Shown in pieces: positions 1 through 5,108 of a stretch of 5,301 nucleotides of DNA (the first letter of the stretch is position 1; each line of letters starts with the position of its first letter). This DNA is from Pseudomonadota bacterium (GTDB lineage: Bacteria > Pseudomonadota > Gammaproteobacteria > Burkholderiales > Burkholderiaceae_B): the NCBI GenBank assembly GCA_023389535.1, contig JAEWEH010000067.1, positions 1 through 5,301 on the forward strand. The letters run 5' to 3'. Below the pieces are notes generated by a model. It saw nothing but the letters and a program-made list of their open reading frames with translations, had not been told where the DNA came from and ran no database searches. The position numbers were made by a program, and so were the translations under genes.

Positions 1-37
1 CCATCGATCGCTTCCCCCCTTCCGGGCTATCGCCCTA
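1..37. other. short non-coding tail downstream of the binding-protein gene
   Basis: This is the sequence after the stop codon of the minus-strand binding-protein gene, cut by the window edge. It holds a C6 run (15-20) and a tiny 4-bp inverted repeat (GGGC 24-27, GCCC 32-35, loop of 4). On the minus strand that hairpin would sit just after the stop codon, but no U-tract follows it. I therefore do not call a terminator, and the operon may continue beyond the window. Confidence 0.4.
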
Positions 38-1060
38 TCAACCGGAGATGCCTGCCGCCTTGACGACAGGGATCCAGCGCTCCGCTTCCTCGCGGAAGCG
101 CTGTGCGAAAGCTTCAGGGGTGCCGGACAGAATATCGGCGTACGCGCCCGCCATTTTTTCGCGCACGTCCGCCCGCTTGCCGACACGTCCGACCGCCTGG
201 TTGAGCTTGGCGACGATATCGTCGGACGTGCCCACAGGCGCAAACAAGCCTCCCCAGGAATACTCCGAGAAGCCGTCATAGCCGGACTCCTGAACCGTGG
301 GAACATCAGGCAAGAAAACGCTGCGCCTTCCATTGAGGTTCACCAGCACCCGCACATTGCCGGCACGCACCTGGGGTATGACGGACGGGGTGGAATCCAC
401 CGTGGCGTCCACGCTGCCGGCCAATAGATCGATCATCGCCGCCGAGCCGCCCCGGTAGGGAACATGCTGCATTTTCATGCCGACCCGGCGCTGCAGCAAT
501 TCGGCCGTAATGTGCAGCGTGGAGCCTACGCCTGCCGTCCCATAGGTCAGATCGCCCGGCCTGCGCTTGGCCTCGGTCACCCACTCCTCGAACGACTGGT
601 AGGGGCTGCTGGCTTTGACGCACAGCAGGTTGTCATTGGAGAACCAGGGAACGACTGGCTTCAAGTCCGTCAGCGGATCGAATGCCAGGTTGGGATACAG
701 CAGCTTGCCCGTGATCATGGGCCCATTGGTGGCCATCACCAGGGTGTAGCCGTCGGGCTCGGCGCGCGCCACCTGCTCCATCCCTATCGTTCCACCGCCG
801 CCGCCCTTGTTTTCGATGACGACGGGCTGGCCCAGTACATCGCCCAGCGTCAAGCCCAGTACCCGGGTCGAGGCATCGGTTCCTCCGCCCGGCGCGAATG
901 GAACCACCAAGCGGATGGGCCGCGCCGGATAGCCGGCGCGCGCATGCGCCGGCAGGGCCATACAGAGCACGGCTCCCGCGGCGCCCGCCCCCAACAGCCG
1001 GCGCCGCAGACGATCTACCGGCATGGCTGTGTGTTGTCTCGTCCGCACATTGTCATTCAT
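38..1060 (-). CDS. Bug/TctC-family tripartite tricarboxylate transporter substrate-binding protein
   Basis: Predicted periplasmic solute-binding protein of 340 residues, the usual length for the Bug (Bordetella uptake gene)/TctC family. Visible features: an N-terminal export signal with an arginine cluster followed by a hydrophobic stretch (RRRLLGAGAAGAVLCMALPA, residues 19-38), with likely cleavage near AHA40 or ARA42. The RRxLL arrangement is Tat-like, but Sec export is possible. The mature start YPARPIRLVVPFAPGGGTD (44-62) is the family hallmark, followed by EPDGYTLVMAT (101-111), YGTAGVGS (173-180), HVPYRGG (199-205) and DVPTVQESGY (252-261). The ATG at 1060 was chosen because a strong Shine-Dalgarno (1067-1075) precedes it; a GTG eight codons upstream would place that site inside the gene. 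It is the last visible gene of the hyuA-hyuB operon. No TctA/TctB membrane genes are present, so it is an orphan here, as many Bug proteins are. The ligand is unknown; many characterised members bind carboxylates or amides. The family call is firm; the link to the HyuAB substrate is inferred from gene order. Confidence 0.93.
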   Translation of the reverse strand: MNDNVRTRQHTAMPVDRLRRRLLGAGAAGAVLCMALPAHARAGYPARPIRLVVPFAPGGGTDASTRVLGLTLGDVLGQPVVIENKGGGGGTIGMEQVARAEPDGYTLVMATNGPMITGKLLYPNLAFDPLTDLKPVVPWFSNDNLLCVKASSPYQSFEEWVTEAKRRPGDLTYGTAGVGSTLHITAELLQRRVGMKMQHVPYRGGSAAMIDLLAGSVDATVDSTPSVIPQVRAGNVRVLVNLNGRRSVFLPDVPTVQESGYDGFSEYSWGGLFAPVGTSDDIVAKLNQAVGRVGKRADVREKMAGAYADILSGTPEAFAQRFREEAERWIPVVKAAGISG

Positions 1061-1066
1061 GAGCAA

Positions 1067-1075
1067 CCCCTCCTT
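1067..1075 (-). promoter_or_regulatory. strong ribosome binding site deciding the binding-protein start
   Basis: On the minus strand this reads AAGGAGGGG, a near-perfect Shine-Dalgarno sequence, 6 nt upstream of the ATG at 1060-1058. It is the best ribosome binding site in the window and rules against the GTG at 1084, which would put it inside the coding region. Confidence 0.85.
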
Positions 1076-1093
1076 GGCAAGCACTAAGCAGAG

Positions 1094-1129
1094 CCGGCCC
1101 GCCCCGCCGCGGCGCGACGCGCGGGCCGG
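1094..1129 (-). repeat. GC-rich intercistronic inverted repeat (hairpin) between hyuB and the binding-protein gene
   Basis: CCGGCCCGC (1094-1102) pairs perfectly with GCGGGCCGG (1121-1129), giving a 9-bp, all-GC stem around an 18-nt GC-rich loop that itself contains a 10-bp palindrome (1105-1114). In the transcript it begins 13 nt after the hyuB stop codon. No U-tract follows (the next bases are CTCTGCTTAG), and the ribosome binding site of the next gene lies 18 nt beyond the stem. It is therefore not a classical intrinsic terminator. Likely roles are mRNA 3'-end protection, an RNase processing boundary, or partial attenuation that sets the ratio of enzyme to binding protein. Function is inferred from position and structure only. 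Confidence 0.6.
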
Positions 1130-1142
1130 TCGGGTTATATTG

Positions 1143-2873
1143 CTAAGTCACAGCGGCAATATCCTTTTTTTCGCAAAAACCATAATCACGCCGGGCCGCT
1201 TCGGCGCTCACCTCGCCATTGCGCATATCGCGCACCAGCGCCGCCGGGTCGCGCCGCGCCGGGTCTCCATACCCGCCTCCGCCAGGCGTCTCCATGCGTA
1301 TGGCGGTACCCGCCTTCAAGGTCATTCCGGTCACGCTGCCGCCCATCGCTTGCGGCTGATCCTGGGGTGGTATATGAAACAAGCGGGCGCAGCCACCCGG
1401 CAGGCCGCCATCCAATCCCGGCGCGGGCGTGTTGACGCCATCGGAGCGAGCGGTAAACAATACGTTGTCATCGCGGGTACGGATCTGGCGTGCAATGCCC
1501 AGCCCACCACGCCACTGGCCCGCACCGCCGCTATCGGCCACCAGCCCATATTCGTCAATCAACAAGGGGTATTCCACTTCCAGCGCTTCGGCGGGCAAAT
1601 TGGAGGTATTCGAGACATGCACGTGCGCGGCGCTCTGGCCATCCAGGCCTTGCATCGCGCCCACGCCCCCCCCGAGCGTTTCGAAGTAGACATACAGTCC
1701 ACCGTCCGCACGCTGCCCCGAAAACACCATGGCCGGCACCGAATCATTGCTCGCGGCCAGCCGGCTGGCGGGTTCGACCGCCTGGTTCAAGGCATCGATG
1801 ACCGCGGCCGCGACCCGGTTGGCCGTGATGGCCCGCGCGCAGGTGGCCGCCGGAAAGCGCGGATTGACGATGGAGCCTTCCGGCGCAGTGATCTCCATGC
1901 CGTCGAACAGGCCGTTATTGGCGGGTATGCCCGGATCCAGCATGGCCTTGACGGCATAGATGCACGTGGCCTGCAGGGCGCAGCGCGGCATGTTGAGGCC
2001 GCCGCGCGCCTGGCGGCCGGTCCCTTCGAAATCGATGCTCAGACGCGACCCTTGCACCGTCACACGCGCCCGGATGCGCAACTGCTCGCTATCGGGCAGA
2101 CCATCGCCGTCCATCCAGCGTTCGCCTTCGTAGACTCCATCGGGCAGCGATGTAATACGGGCTTCGAGACGCCGGGCCGTATACGCCAGCAGGTCGTTCA
2201 CGCTGCGTTCGACCACCGACACCCCTTCCTGCTCCATCAGCCGGCGCAGCAAGGCGCCGCCACGCTCGTTGACGGCAATCTGCACACGCAGATCCAGGCC
2301 CCGCTCCTCCGGTTCGCGCGTGTTGTGCGCAATCATCCGCAGCAGATCCTGATCGAGTTCGCCGGCGCGCATGATGCGCATGACCGGAATCCGTATGCCC
2401 TCTTCGAAGATGGAACGGGCGCTTTGCGACATCGACCCCGGATGCGGCCCGCCCACATCCGAATGATGGGCGACGCAGGCGGCGAAGAAGCGCACGCGCC
2501 CCTCGAAAAAGACGGGGGTAACGATCGTGATGTCAGGCAGATGCGTGCCTTCCGCCAGGAAAACATCGTTGCAGATGAAGGCGTCGCCTTCGGCCATGCG
2601 TTCAACGGGGTAGCGGGACAAGACCGACTGGACGCTGCCCAGAAGAGAACCAAGATGCATGGGCATATGCGCCGCCTGTGTCACGCATCGGCCCGTGGCG
2701 TCCAGCAGCCCCACGGAGCAATCGCGCCGCTCCTTGATATTGGTCGAAAAAGACGACCGGACCAGCACATTGCCCATTTCTTCCGAAATGGAGGTCAGGC
2801 GGTTGGCGAAGACCTCCATGGCCACGGGATCTTCCAGCGCCTCCTGGCCTGTCTGTGTTGACTGTTTATTCAT
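1143..2873 (-). CDS. hyuB: hydantoinase B/oxoprolinase family subunit
   Basis: Cytoplasmic subunit (576 residues) of an ATP-dependent HyuA-HyuB enzyme, the family of N-methylhydantoinase, 5-oxoprolinase C-terminal half, caprolactamase and acetone/acetophenone carboxylases. The N-terminus has the family signature: FANRLTSISEEMG (22-34), NIKERRDCSVGLLD (45-58) and AAHMPMHLGS (67-76). The segment GTHLPD (109-114) followed by AHHSDVGG (135-142) carries H111, D114 and H136, the same spacing as the Mn-ligand triad I recall for the acetone carboxylase large subunit. The C-terminus ends with the typical glycine-rich TPGGGGYGDP (529-538) and RRDYG (561-565). The ATG at 2873 was chosen because it overlaps the hyuA stop and has GGGAG 6 nt upstream; the frame stays open 24 codons further upstream, but that stretch lies inside hyuA and looks unrelated to the family. 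At 576 residues it is nearer hydantoinase subunits than the roughly 85-kDa acetone carboxylase subunit. Odd points: a G8 tract at codons 401-403 and an A7 tract at codons 568-570. The exact substrate cannot be assigned. Confidence 0.93.
   Translation of the reverse strand: MNKQSTQTGQEALEDPVAMEVFANRLTSISEEMGNVLVRSSFSTNIKERRDCSVGLLDATGRCVTQAAHMPMHLGSLLGSVQSVLSRYPVERMAEGDAFICNDVFLAEGTHLPDITIVTPVFFEGRVRFFAACVAHHSDVGGPHPGSMSQSARSIFEEGIRIPVMRIMRAGELDQDLLRMIAHNTREPEERGLDLRVQIAVNERGGALLRRLMEQEGVSVVERSVNDLLAYTARRLEARITSLPDGVYEGERWMDGDGLPDSEQLRIRARVTVQGSRLSIDFEGTGRQARGGLNMPRCALQATCIYAVKAMLDPGIPANNGLFDGMEITAPEGSIVNPRFPAATCARAITANRVAAAVIDALNQAVEPASRLAASNDSVPAMVFSGQRADGGLYVYFETLGGGVGAMQGLDGQSAAHVHVSNTSNLPAEALEVEYPLLIDEYGLVADSGGAGQWRGGLGIARQIRTRDDNVLFTARSDGVNTPAPGLDGGLPGGCARLFHIPPQDQPQAMGGSVTGMTLKAGTAIRMETPGGGGYGDPARRDPAALVRDMRNGEVSAEAARRDYGFCEKKDIAAVT
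1165..1171. repeat. A7/T7 homopolymer near the 3' end of hyuB
   Basis: On the minus strand the codons GAA AAA AAG (E568 K569 K570) form an A7 run containing the heptamer A AAA AAG in the zero frame, the pattern of an efficient bacterial -1 slippery site. A -1 shift would replace the last six residues with about nine others before a TAA in the intercistronic region. No stimulatory hairpin lies at the usual spacing; the strong stem starts 34 nt further on. No function is claimed. Confidence 0.5.
1666..1673. repeat. C8/G8 homopolymer inside hyuB
   Basis: Eight consecutive C on the plus strand, read as GGG GGG GGC (G401-G403) in hyuB. It is the longest G/C run in the window and a plausible slippage-prone tract. 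A single-base indel would truncate HyuB in its C-terminal third. Confidence 0.6.
2866..2873 (-). other. 8-nt hyuA/hyuB stop-start overlap
   Basis: The minus-strand octamer ATGAATAA contains the hyuB start (ATG, 2873-2871) and the hyuA stop (TAA, 2868-2866) in different frames. Such an overlap favours translational coupling and equal production of the two subunits, fitting a hetero-oligomeric enzyme. The coupling is inferred from the arrangement. Confidence 0.85.
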
Positions 2874-4944
2874 ATCCTGCTCCCTGCAACTGCATGATGA
2901 CGTTACCCTGCCTATCGACCCTGGCTTGCGCATCATGCGGCACAATGATGGTCGAACTCATTTCCTCGATGATGGCCGTTCCGCGCACTGTCACGCCCAC
3001 CGGCAGCAAGGCGCGCTTGTAGACGGGCGCATCGACCCAGGACTGCTTGCCGCTCAAGTAGAAAGACCGTGAGCCGACCTGCGCATCCGCCAGCTCGCCT
3101 TGCTGCACCGGCGGCTGGGGCCGGCGCCGCTCCACCCGCCCGACGCCGGTGATCCGGCAACCCACCATTTCCACCGCACGCCCGTCGATGGTGTAGCCGC
3201 AAGCCTGCTGGTGCGCCTGCTCGAAACGCTTCAGCACTTCATCCAATTGGATATCGATGCCCGGCAAACGCACATTGACTTCATGATTCTGGCCGCTGTA
3301 ACGCATGTCCAGCACCACGGGGAAATGCCGGTCGGCTGGCGCCACGCCTTCGCCGGCCAGCCATTTGTCGGCCTCCTCGCGCAGTTCGGCCAGCAACGCG
3401 GCAATCGCGGGCCAGCTCTCTGGCTGGAGGATCTGGATACGCGTCCTGACGAAGTCCAGCGACACATCGGCCAGCAAAATGCCGCGCGCGCACAAGGTGC
3501 CGGGTTCTTGCGGCACGACAATGGTGGGAATGCCGCACTCGGCGGCGACGTCCGCCGCATGCAACGGCCCGGCTCCGCCATAGGCAAACAAGGCGAAGCG
3601 CTCCGGTGCATAGCCCCGCTCTGTGGTCACCGAGCGAATAGCCCGCCCCATATTGGCGGCCGCCACCCGTGTAATGCCCAGCGCCGCCTCTTCCACCGTC
3701 AGCCCAAGCGGTTCCGCAATACGCTCGCGGATCGCCGCGCGCGCCGCCTCGGCATCCACCGGCATGCGGCCTCCCAGCAGCGCGTGCCGGTCCAGTCGCC
3801 CCAACACGATATTGGCGTCGGTCAAGGTCGGCTCGATGCCGCCCCGGCCATAAGCGACCGGACCGGGGTCCGCCCCCGCACTATGCGGTCCCACCTTGAG
3901 CGCCCCCCCTTCGTCTATCCACGCAATGGAACCGCCGCCCGCGCCGACGACATGGATATCCGCGCTGGGCACGCGCACCGGATAGCCGGCCACTTCGCGG
4001 CCGCTGGCCACGACCGTCTCACCATGCAACACTAAGGAGATATCGGTTGAAGTGCCCCCGACGTCGAAGGTGATGACATCGGAAAAATCCGCCTCGCCGG
4101 CCAGCACCGCCGCGCCTTTCACGCCCGCGGCCGGGCCCGACAGGCAAGTGCGCGCCGGCAGGGACGATGCTGTTTCGACCGACATCAGGCCGCCATTCGA
4201 ATGAATAATGTAGGGCAGTATCGGCACGCCCGCCTGCTGCAGCCGGTCGCAGAGCCGGCGCAGGTAGCGCGACACCCTTACGCCTACGTAGGTATTGAGC
4301 ACAGTTGTCGAGAATCGGTCGAATTCACGGAATTCAGGTGATACTTCGGCAGATGTCGACACATAGACATCCGGCATCACACGACGCACAATGTCCAACG
4401 CTTCCCGTTCATGCGATTCGTTGCGCCAGGCATGCAGGAAGCACAGGGCCACGGCTTCGACACCGGCCTCTTTCAATGTCCGGGCGGCGGCTTCGACCCC
4501 TGCCCGGTCCAGATCCAGCAACACTTCGCCGTGCGCATCCAGACGTTCCCCCACTTCCAGGCGCCATTCGCGCGGCACCAGGGGCGCGGGCCGCTGCGTC
4601 CGGTAATCATACAAATGACGACGCATCTGGCGGCCGATTTCCAGAATATCGCGGAATCCGCGTGTCGTGATCAAGCCGGTACGCGAGCCCTTGCGTTCGA
4701 TCACCATGTTGGTGGCCACCGTCGTGCCATGCCCGAAAAAGCGCAGGGCGCTTACCTGGCGCCCAATGCGTTCCATCAGTTCAGTAATGCCTGCCAGAAT
4801 CGCTTGCGCCGGATCGCTGGGCACAGAAGGCACTTTATGAAAAAAAACAGTTCCCGACGTTTCGTCCGTCAAGACGATATCGGTAAACGTGCCGCCCACA
4901 TCAATACCCAATCTCAGCGCCGATATACCTTCCTTGCTGTCCAT
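2866..4944 (-). CDS. hyuA: hydantoinase A/oxoprolinase family subunit (ATPase subunit)
   Basis: ATP-dependent partner subunit of HyuB, 692 residues, close to the usual length for free-standing HyuA proteins. The family couples ATP hydrolysis to activation of a cyclic amide or carbonyl substrate, which is then hydrolysed or carboxylated. Domains in order: a HyuA N-terminal region with phosphate-binding loop DVGGTFTD (15-22) and HGTTVATN (72-79); a hydantoinase/oxoprolinase core with PEFREFDRFSTTVLNTYVG (203-221), IIHSNGGL (246-253) and LSGPAAG (268-274); a second ASKHA-type loop DVGGTSTD (294-301); GAGGGSI (334-340); GADPGP (357-362); AYGGAGPLHA (454-463); and a C-terminal domain around DMRYSGQNHEV (546-556). 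No key motif is missing. The ATG at 4944 has GGAG 8 nt upstream and places the first phosphate loop at the normal distance from the N-terminus. It is the first gene of the minus-strand operon. Odd features: a T8 tract at codons 33-35 and a G7 tract at codons 346-348. Substrate candidates include hydantoins, 5-oxoproline, lactams and ketones; the sequence alone does not choose. Confidence 0.95.
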   Translation of the reverse strand: MDSKEGISALRLGIDVGGTFTDIVLTDETSGTVFFHKVPSVPSDPAQAILAGITELMERIGRQVSALRFFGHGTTVATNMVIERKGSRTGLITTRGFRDILEIGRQMRRHLYDYRTQRPAPLVPREWRLEVGERLDAHGEVLLDLDRAGVEAAARTLKEAGVEAVALCFLHAWRNESHEREALDIVRRVMPDVYVSTSAEVSPEFREFDRFSTTVLNTYVGVRVSRYLRRLCDRLQQAGVPILPYIIHSNGGLMSVETASSLPARTCLSGPAAGVKGAAVLAGEADFSDVITFDVGGTSTDISLVLHGETVVASGREVAGYPVRVPSADIHVVGAGGGSIAWIDEGGALKVGPHSAGADPGPVAYGRGGIEPTLTDANIVLGRLDRHALLGGRMPVDAEAARAAIRERIAEPLGLTVEEAALGITRVAAANMGRAIRSVTTERGYAPERFALFAYGGAGPLHAADVAAECGIPTIVVPQEPGTLCARGILLADVSLDFVRTRIQILQPESWPAIAALLAELREEADKWLAGEGVAPADRHFPVVLDMRYSGQNHEVNVRLPGIDIQLDEVLKRFEQAHQQACGYTIDGRAVEMVGCRITGVGRVERRRPQPPVQQGELADAQVGSRSFYLSGKQSWVDAPVYKRALLPVGVTVRGTAIIEEMSSTIIVPHDAQARVDRQGNVIMQLQGAGYE
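2880..2884 (-). promoter_or_regulatory. ribosome binding site of hyuB, inside the end of hyuA
   Basis: GGGAG on the minus strand lies 6 nt before the ATG at 2873. It falls inside the last codons of hyuA and supports this start over in-frame alternatives further upstream. An AGGA at 2878-2875 is too close to the start to be used. Confidence 0.6.
3903..3909. repeat. C7/G7 homopolymer inside hyuA
   Basis: Seven consecutive C on the plus strand, read as GGG GGG GCG (G346 G347 A348) in hyuA. It is a potential replication-slippage tract; nothing shows that it varies. Confidence 0.5.
4840..4847. repeat. A8/T8 homopolymer near the 5' end of hyuA
   Basis: Eight consecutive A on the plus strand, read as GTT TTT TTT (V33 F34 F35) in hyuA. 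In a GC-rich gene, where Phe would usually be TTC, an unbroken T8 stands out. A one-base change here would end hyuA early and, through the overlap, probably depress hyuB. Confidence 0.6.
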
Positions 4945-4993
4945 TCCACGTACTCCGTCTGCATGCGGTTCAGCAGCCTTGCCGCCTCGTGGA
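4945..4993 (-). repeat. inverted repeat in the hyuA leader flanking its ribosome binding site
   Basis: TCCACG (4945-4950) and CGTGGA (4988-4993) are exact inverted copies. In the minus-strand transcript the second arm directly abuts the hyuA AUG and the ribosome binding site lies in the loop; a smaller 4-bp stem (4959-4962 with 4973-4976) could nest inside. Pairing would hide the start codon region. Six base pairs around a 37-nt loop is weak, so this is a candidate only. Confidence 0.25.
4953..4956 (-). promoter_or_regulatory. ribosome binding site of hyuA
   Basis: GGAG on the minus strand sits 8 nt upstream of the ATG at 4944-4942. This is acceptable spacing and moderate strength. No other in-frame start with a better site was seen upstream. 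Confidence 0.6.
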
Positions 4994-5040
4994 CAGCCTA
5001 TGGCTACGTCATGAATCCCTTGCGCCCTATACGCCGATTC

Positions 5041-5070
5041 ATTATCTTGCCCCTATAATGTTTTAGTAAA
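5041..5070 (-). promoter_or_regulatory. candidate sigma-70 promoter of the hyuA-hyuB-binding-protein operon
   Basis: On the minus strand TTTACT (5070-5065) and GATAAT (5046-5041) are separated by 18 nt. They match the -35 consensus at 4 of 6 positions and the -10 consensus at 5 of 6. Transcription would start near 5034 and give a leader of about 90 nt before the hyuA ATG. The segment is in the AT-rich part of the divergent region. Other hexamer pairings in the same stretch were poorer. Confidence 0.4.
5054..5059 (+). promoter_or_regulatory. perfect -10 hexamer for the LysR-type regulator gene
   Basis: TATAAT on the plus strand is an exact -10 consensus, placed so that transcription would begin near 5066, about 43 nt before the regulator's ATG. 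No good -35 hexamer lies 16-18 nt upstream (ACGCCG at 5031-5036). Either the promoter is weak or it depends on an activator. It lies within the spacer of the candidate opposing promoter. Confidence 0.4.
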
Positions 5071-5083
5071 TCGCAAAGTTTGC
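5062..5083. promoter_or_regulatory. two small dyads, candidate LysR-type operator
   Basis: TTTA-G-TAAA (5062-5070, centre 5066) and GCAAA-G-TTTGC (5073-5083, centre 5078) are perfect odd-length dyads whose centres lie 12 bp apart. They cover and abut the putative -35 of the hyu promoter, a common place for LysR-family binding. Neither matches the classical T-N11-A box exactly, so the operator assignment is inferential. Confidence 0.3.
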
Positions 5084-5108
5084 ACTCAAGAATGCATGAA
5101 ACGCAAAG
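5072..5108 (+). repeat. direct repeat CGCAAAG upstream of the regulator gene
   Basis: CGCAAAG occurs at 5072-5078 and again at 5102-5108, 30 bp apart (about three helical turns). The second copy ends immediately before the regulator's ATG. The first copy is also half of the 5073-5083 dyad. Same-face spacing would suit cooperative binding of a tetrameric LysR-type protein, but a 7-bp repeat can arise by chance. Confidence 0.3.

Noticed and set aside
24..35. hairpin terminator after the binding-protein gene
   Set aside because: Only a 4-bp stem, with a purine-rich tract rather than uridines following in the transcript.
1061..1084. GTG at 1084 as the start of the binding-protein gene
   Set aside because: It would place the AAGGAGGGG ribosome binding site inside the gene and add eight residues before a normal signal peptide. 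The ATG at 1060 has ideal spacing.
464..1087. 207-codon open frame on the plus strand, opposite the binding-protein gene
   Set aside because: Antisense to a well-supported Bug-family gene. It shows no domain and no plausible initiation region.
1094..1129. intrinsic terminator after hyuB
   Set aside because: The stem is strong but no U-rich tract follows, and the next gene's ribosome binding site is 18 nt away. An intercistronic element is more likely.
1023..2861. 612-codon open frame on the plus strand, opposite hyuB
   Set aside because: It is almost wholly antisense to a gene with clear family motifs throughout. Its translation is rich in Arg, His, Ala and Gln with no recognisable domain, as expected when a GC-rich gene has few codons that read as stops on the other strand. 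No ribosome binding site or promoter supports it.
2874..2945. upstream start for hyuB at 2945
   Set aside because: The extra 24 residues lie entirely within the hyuA coding end and do not resemble the family. The ATG at 2873 has its own ribosome binding site and the classical overlap.
3100..4035. 311-codon open frame on the plus strand, opposite hyuA
   Set aside because: Antisense shadow of hyuA with low-complexity Arg/His/Ala composition and no family motif.
4411..5058. 215-codon plus-strand open frame crossing the start of hyuA into the intergenic region
   Set aside because: Most of it is antisense to the conserved N-terminus of HyuA and it ends in the divergent promoter region. Its translation resembles no family I recognise.
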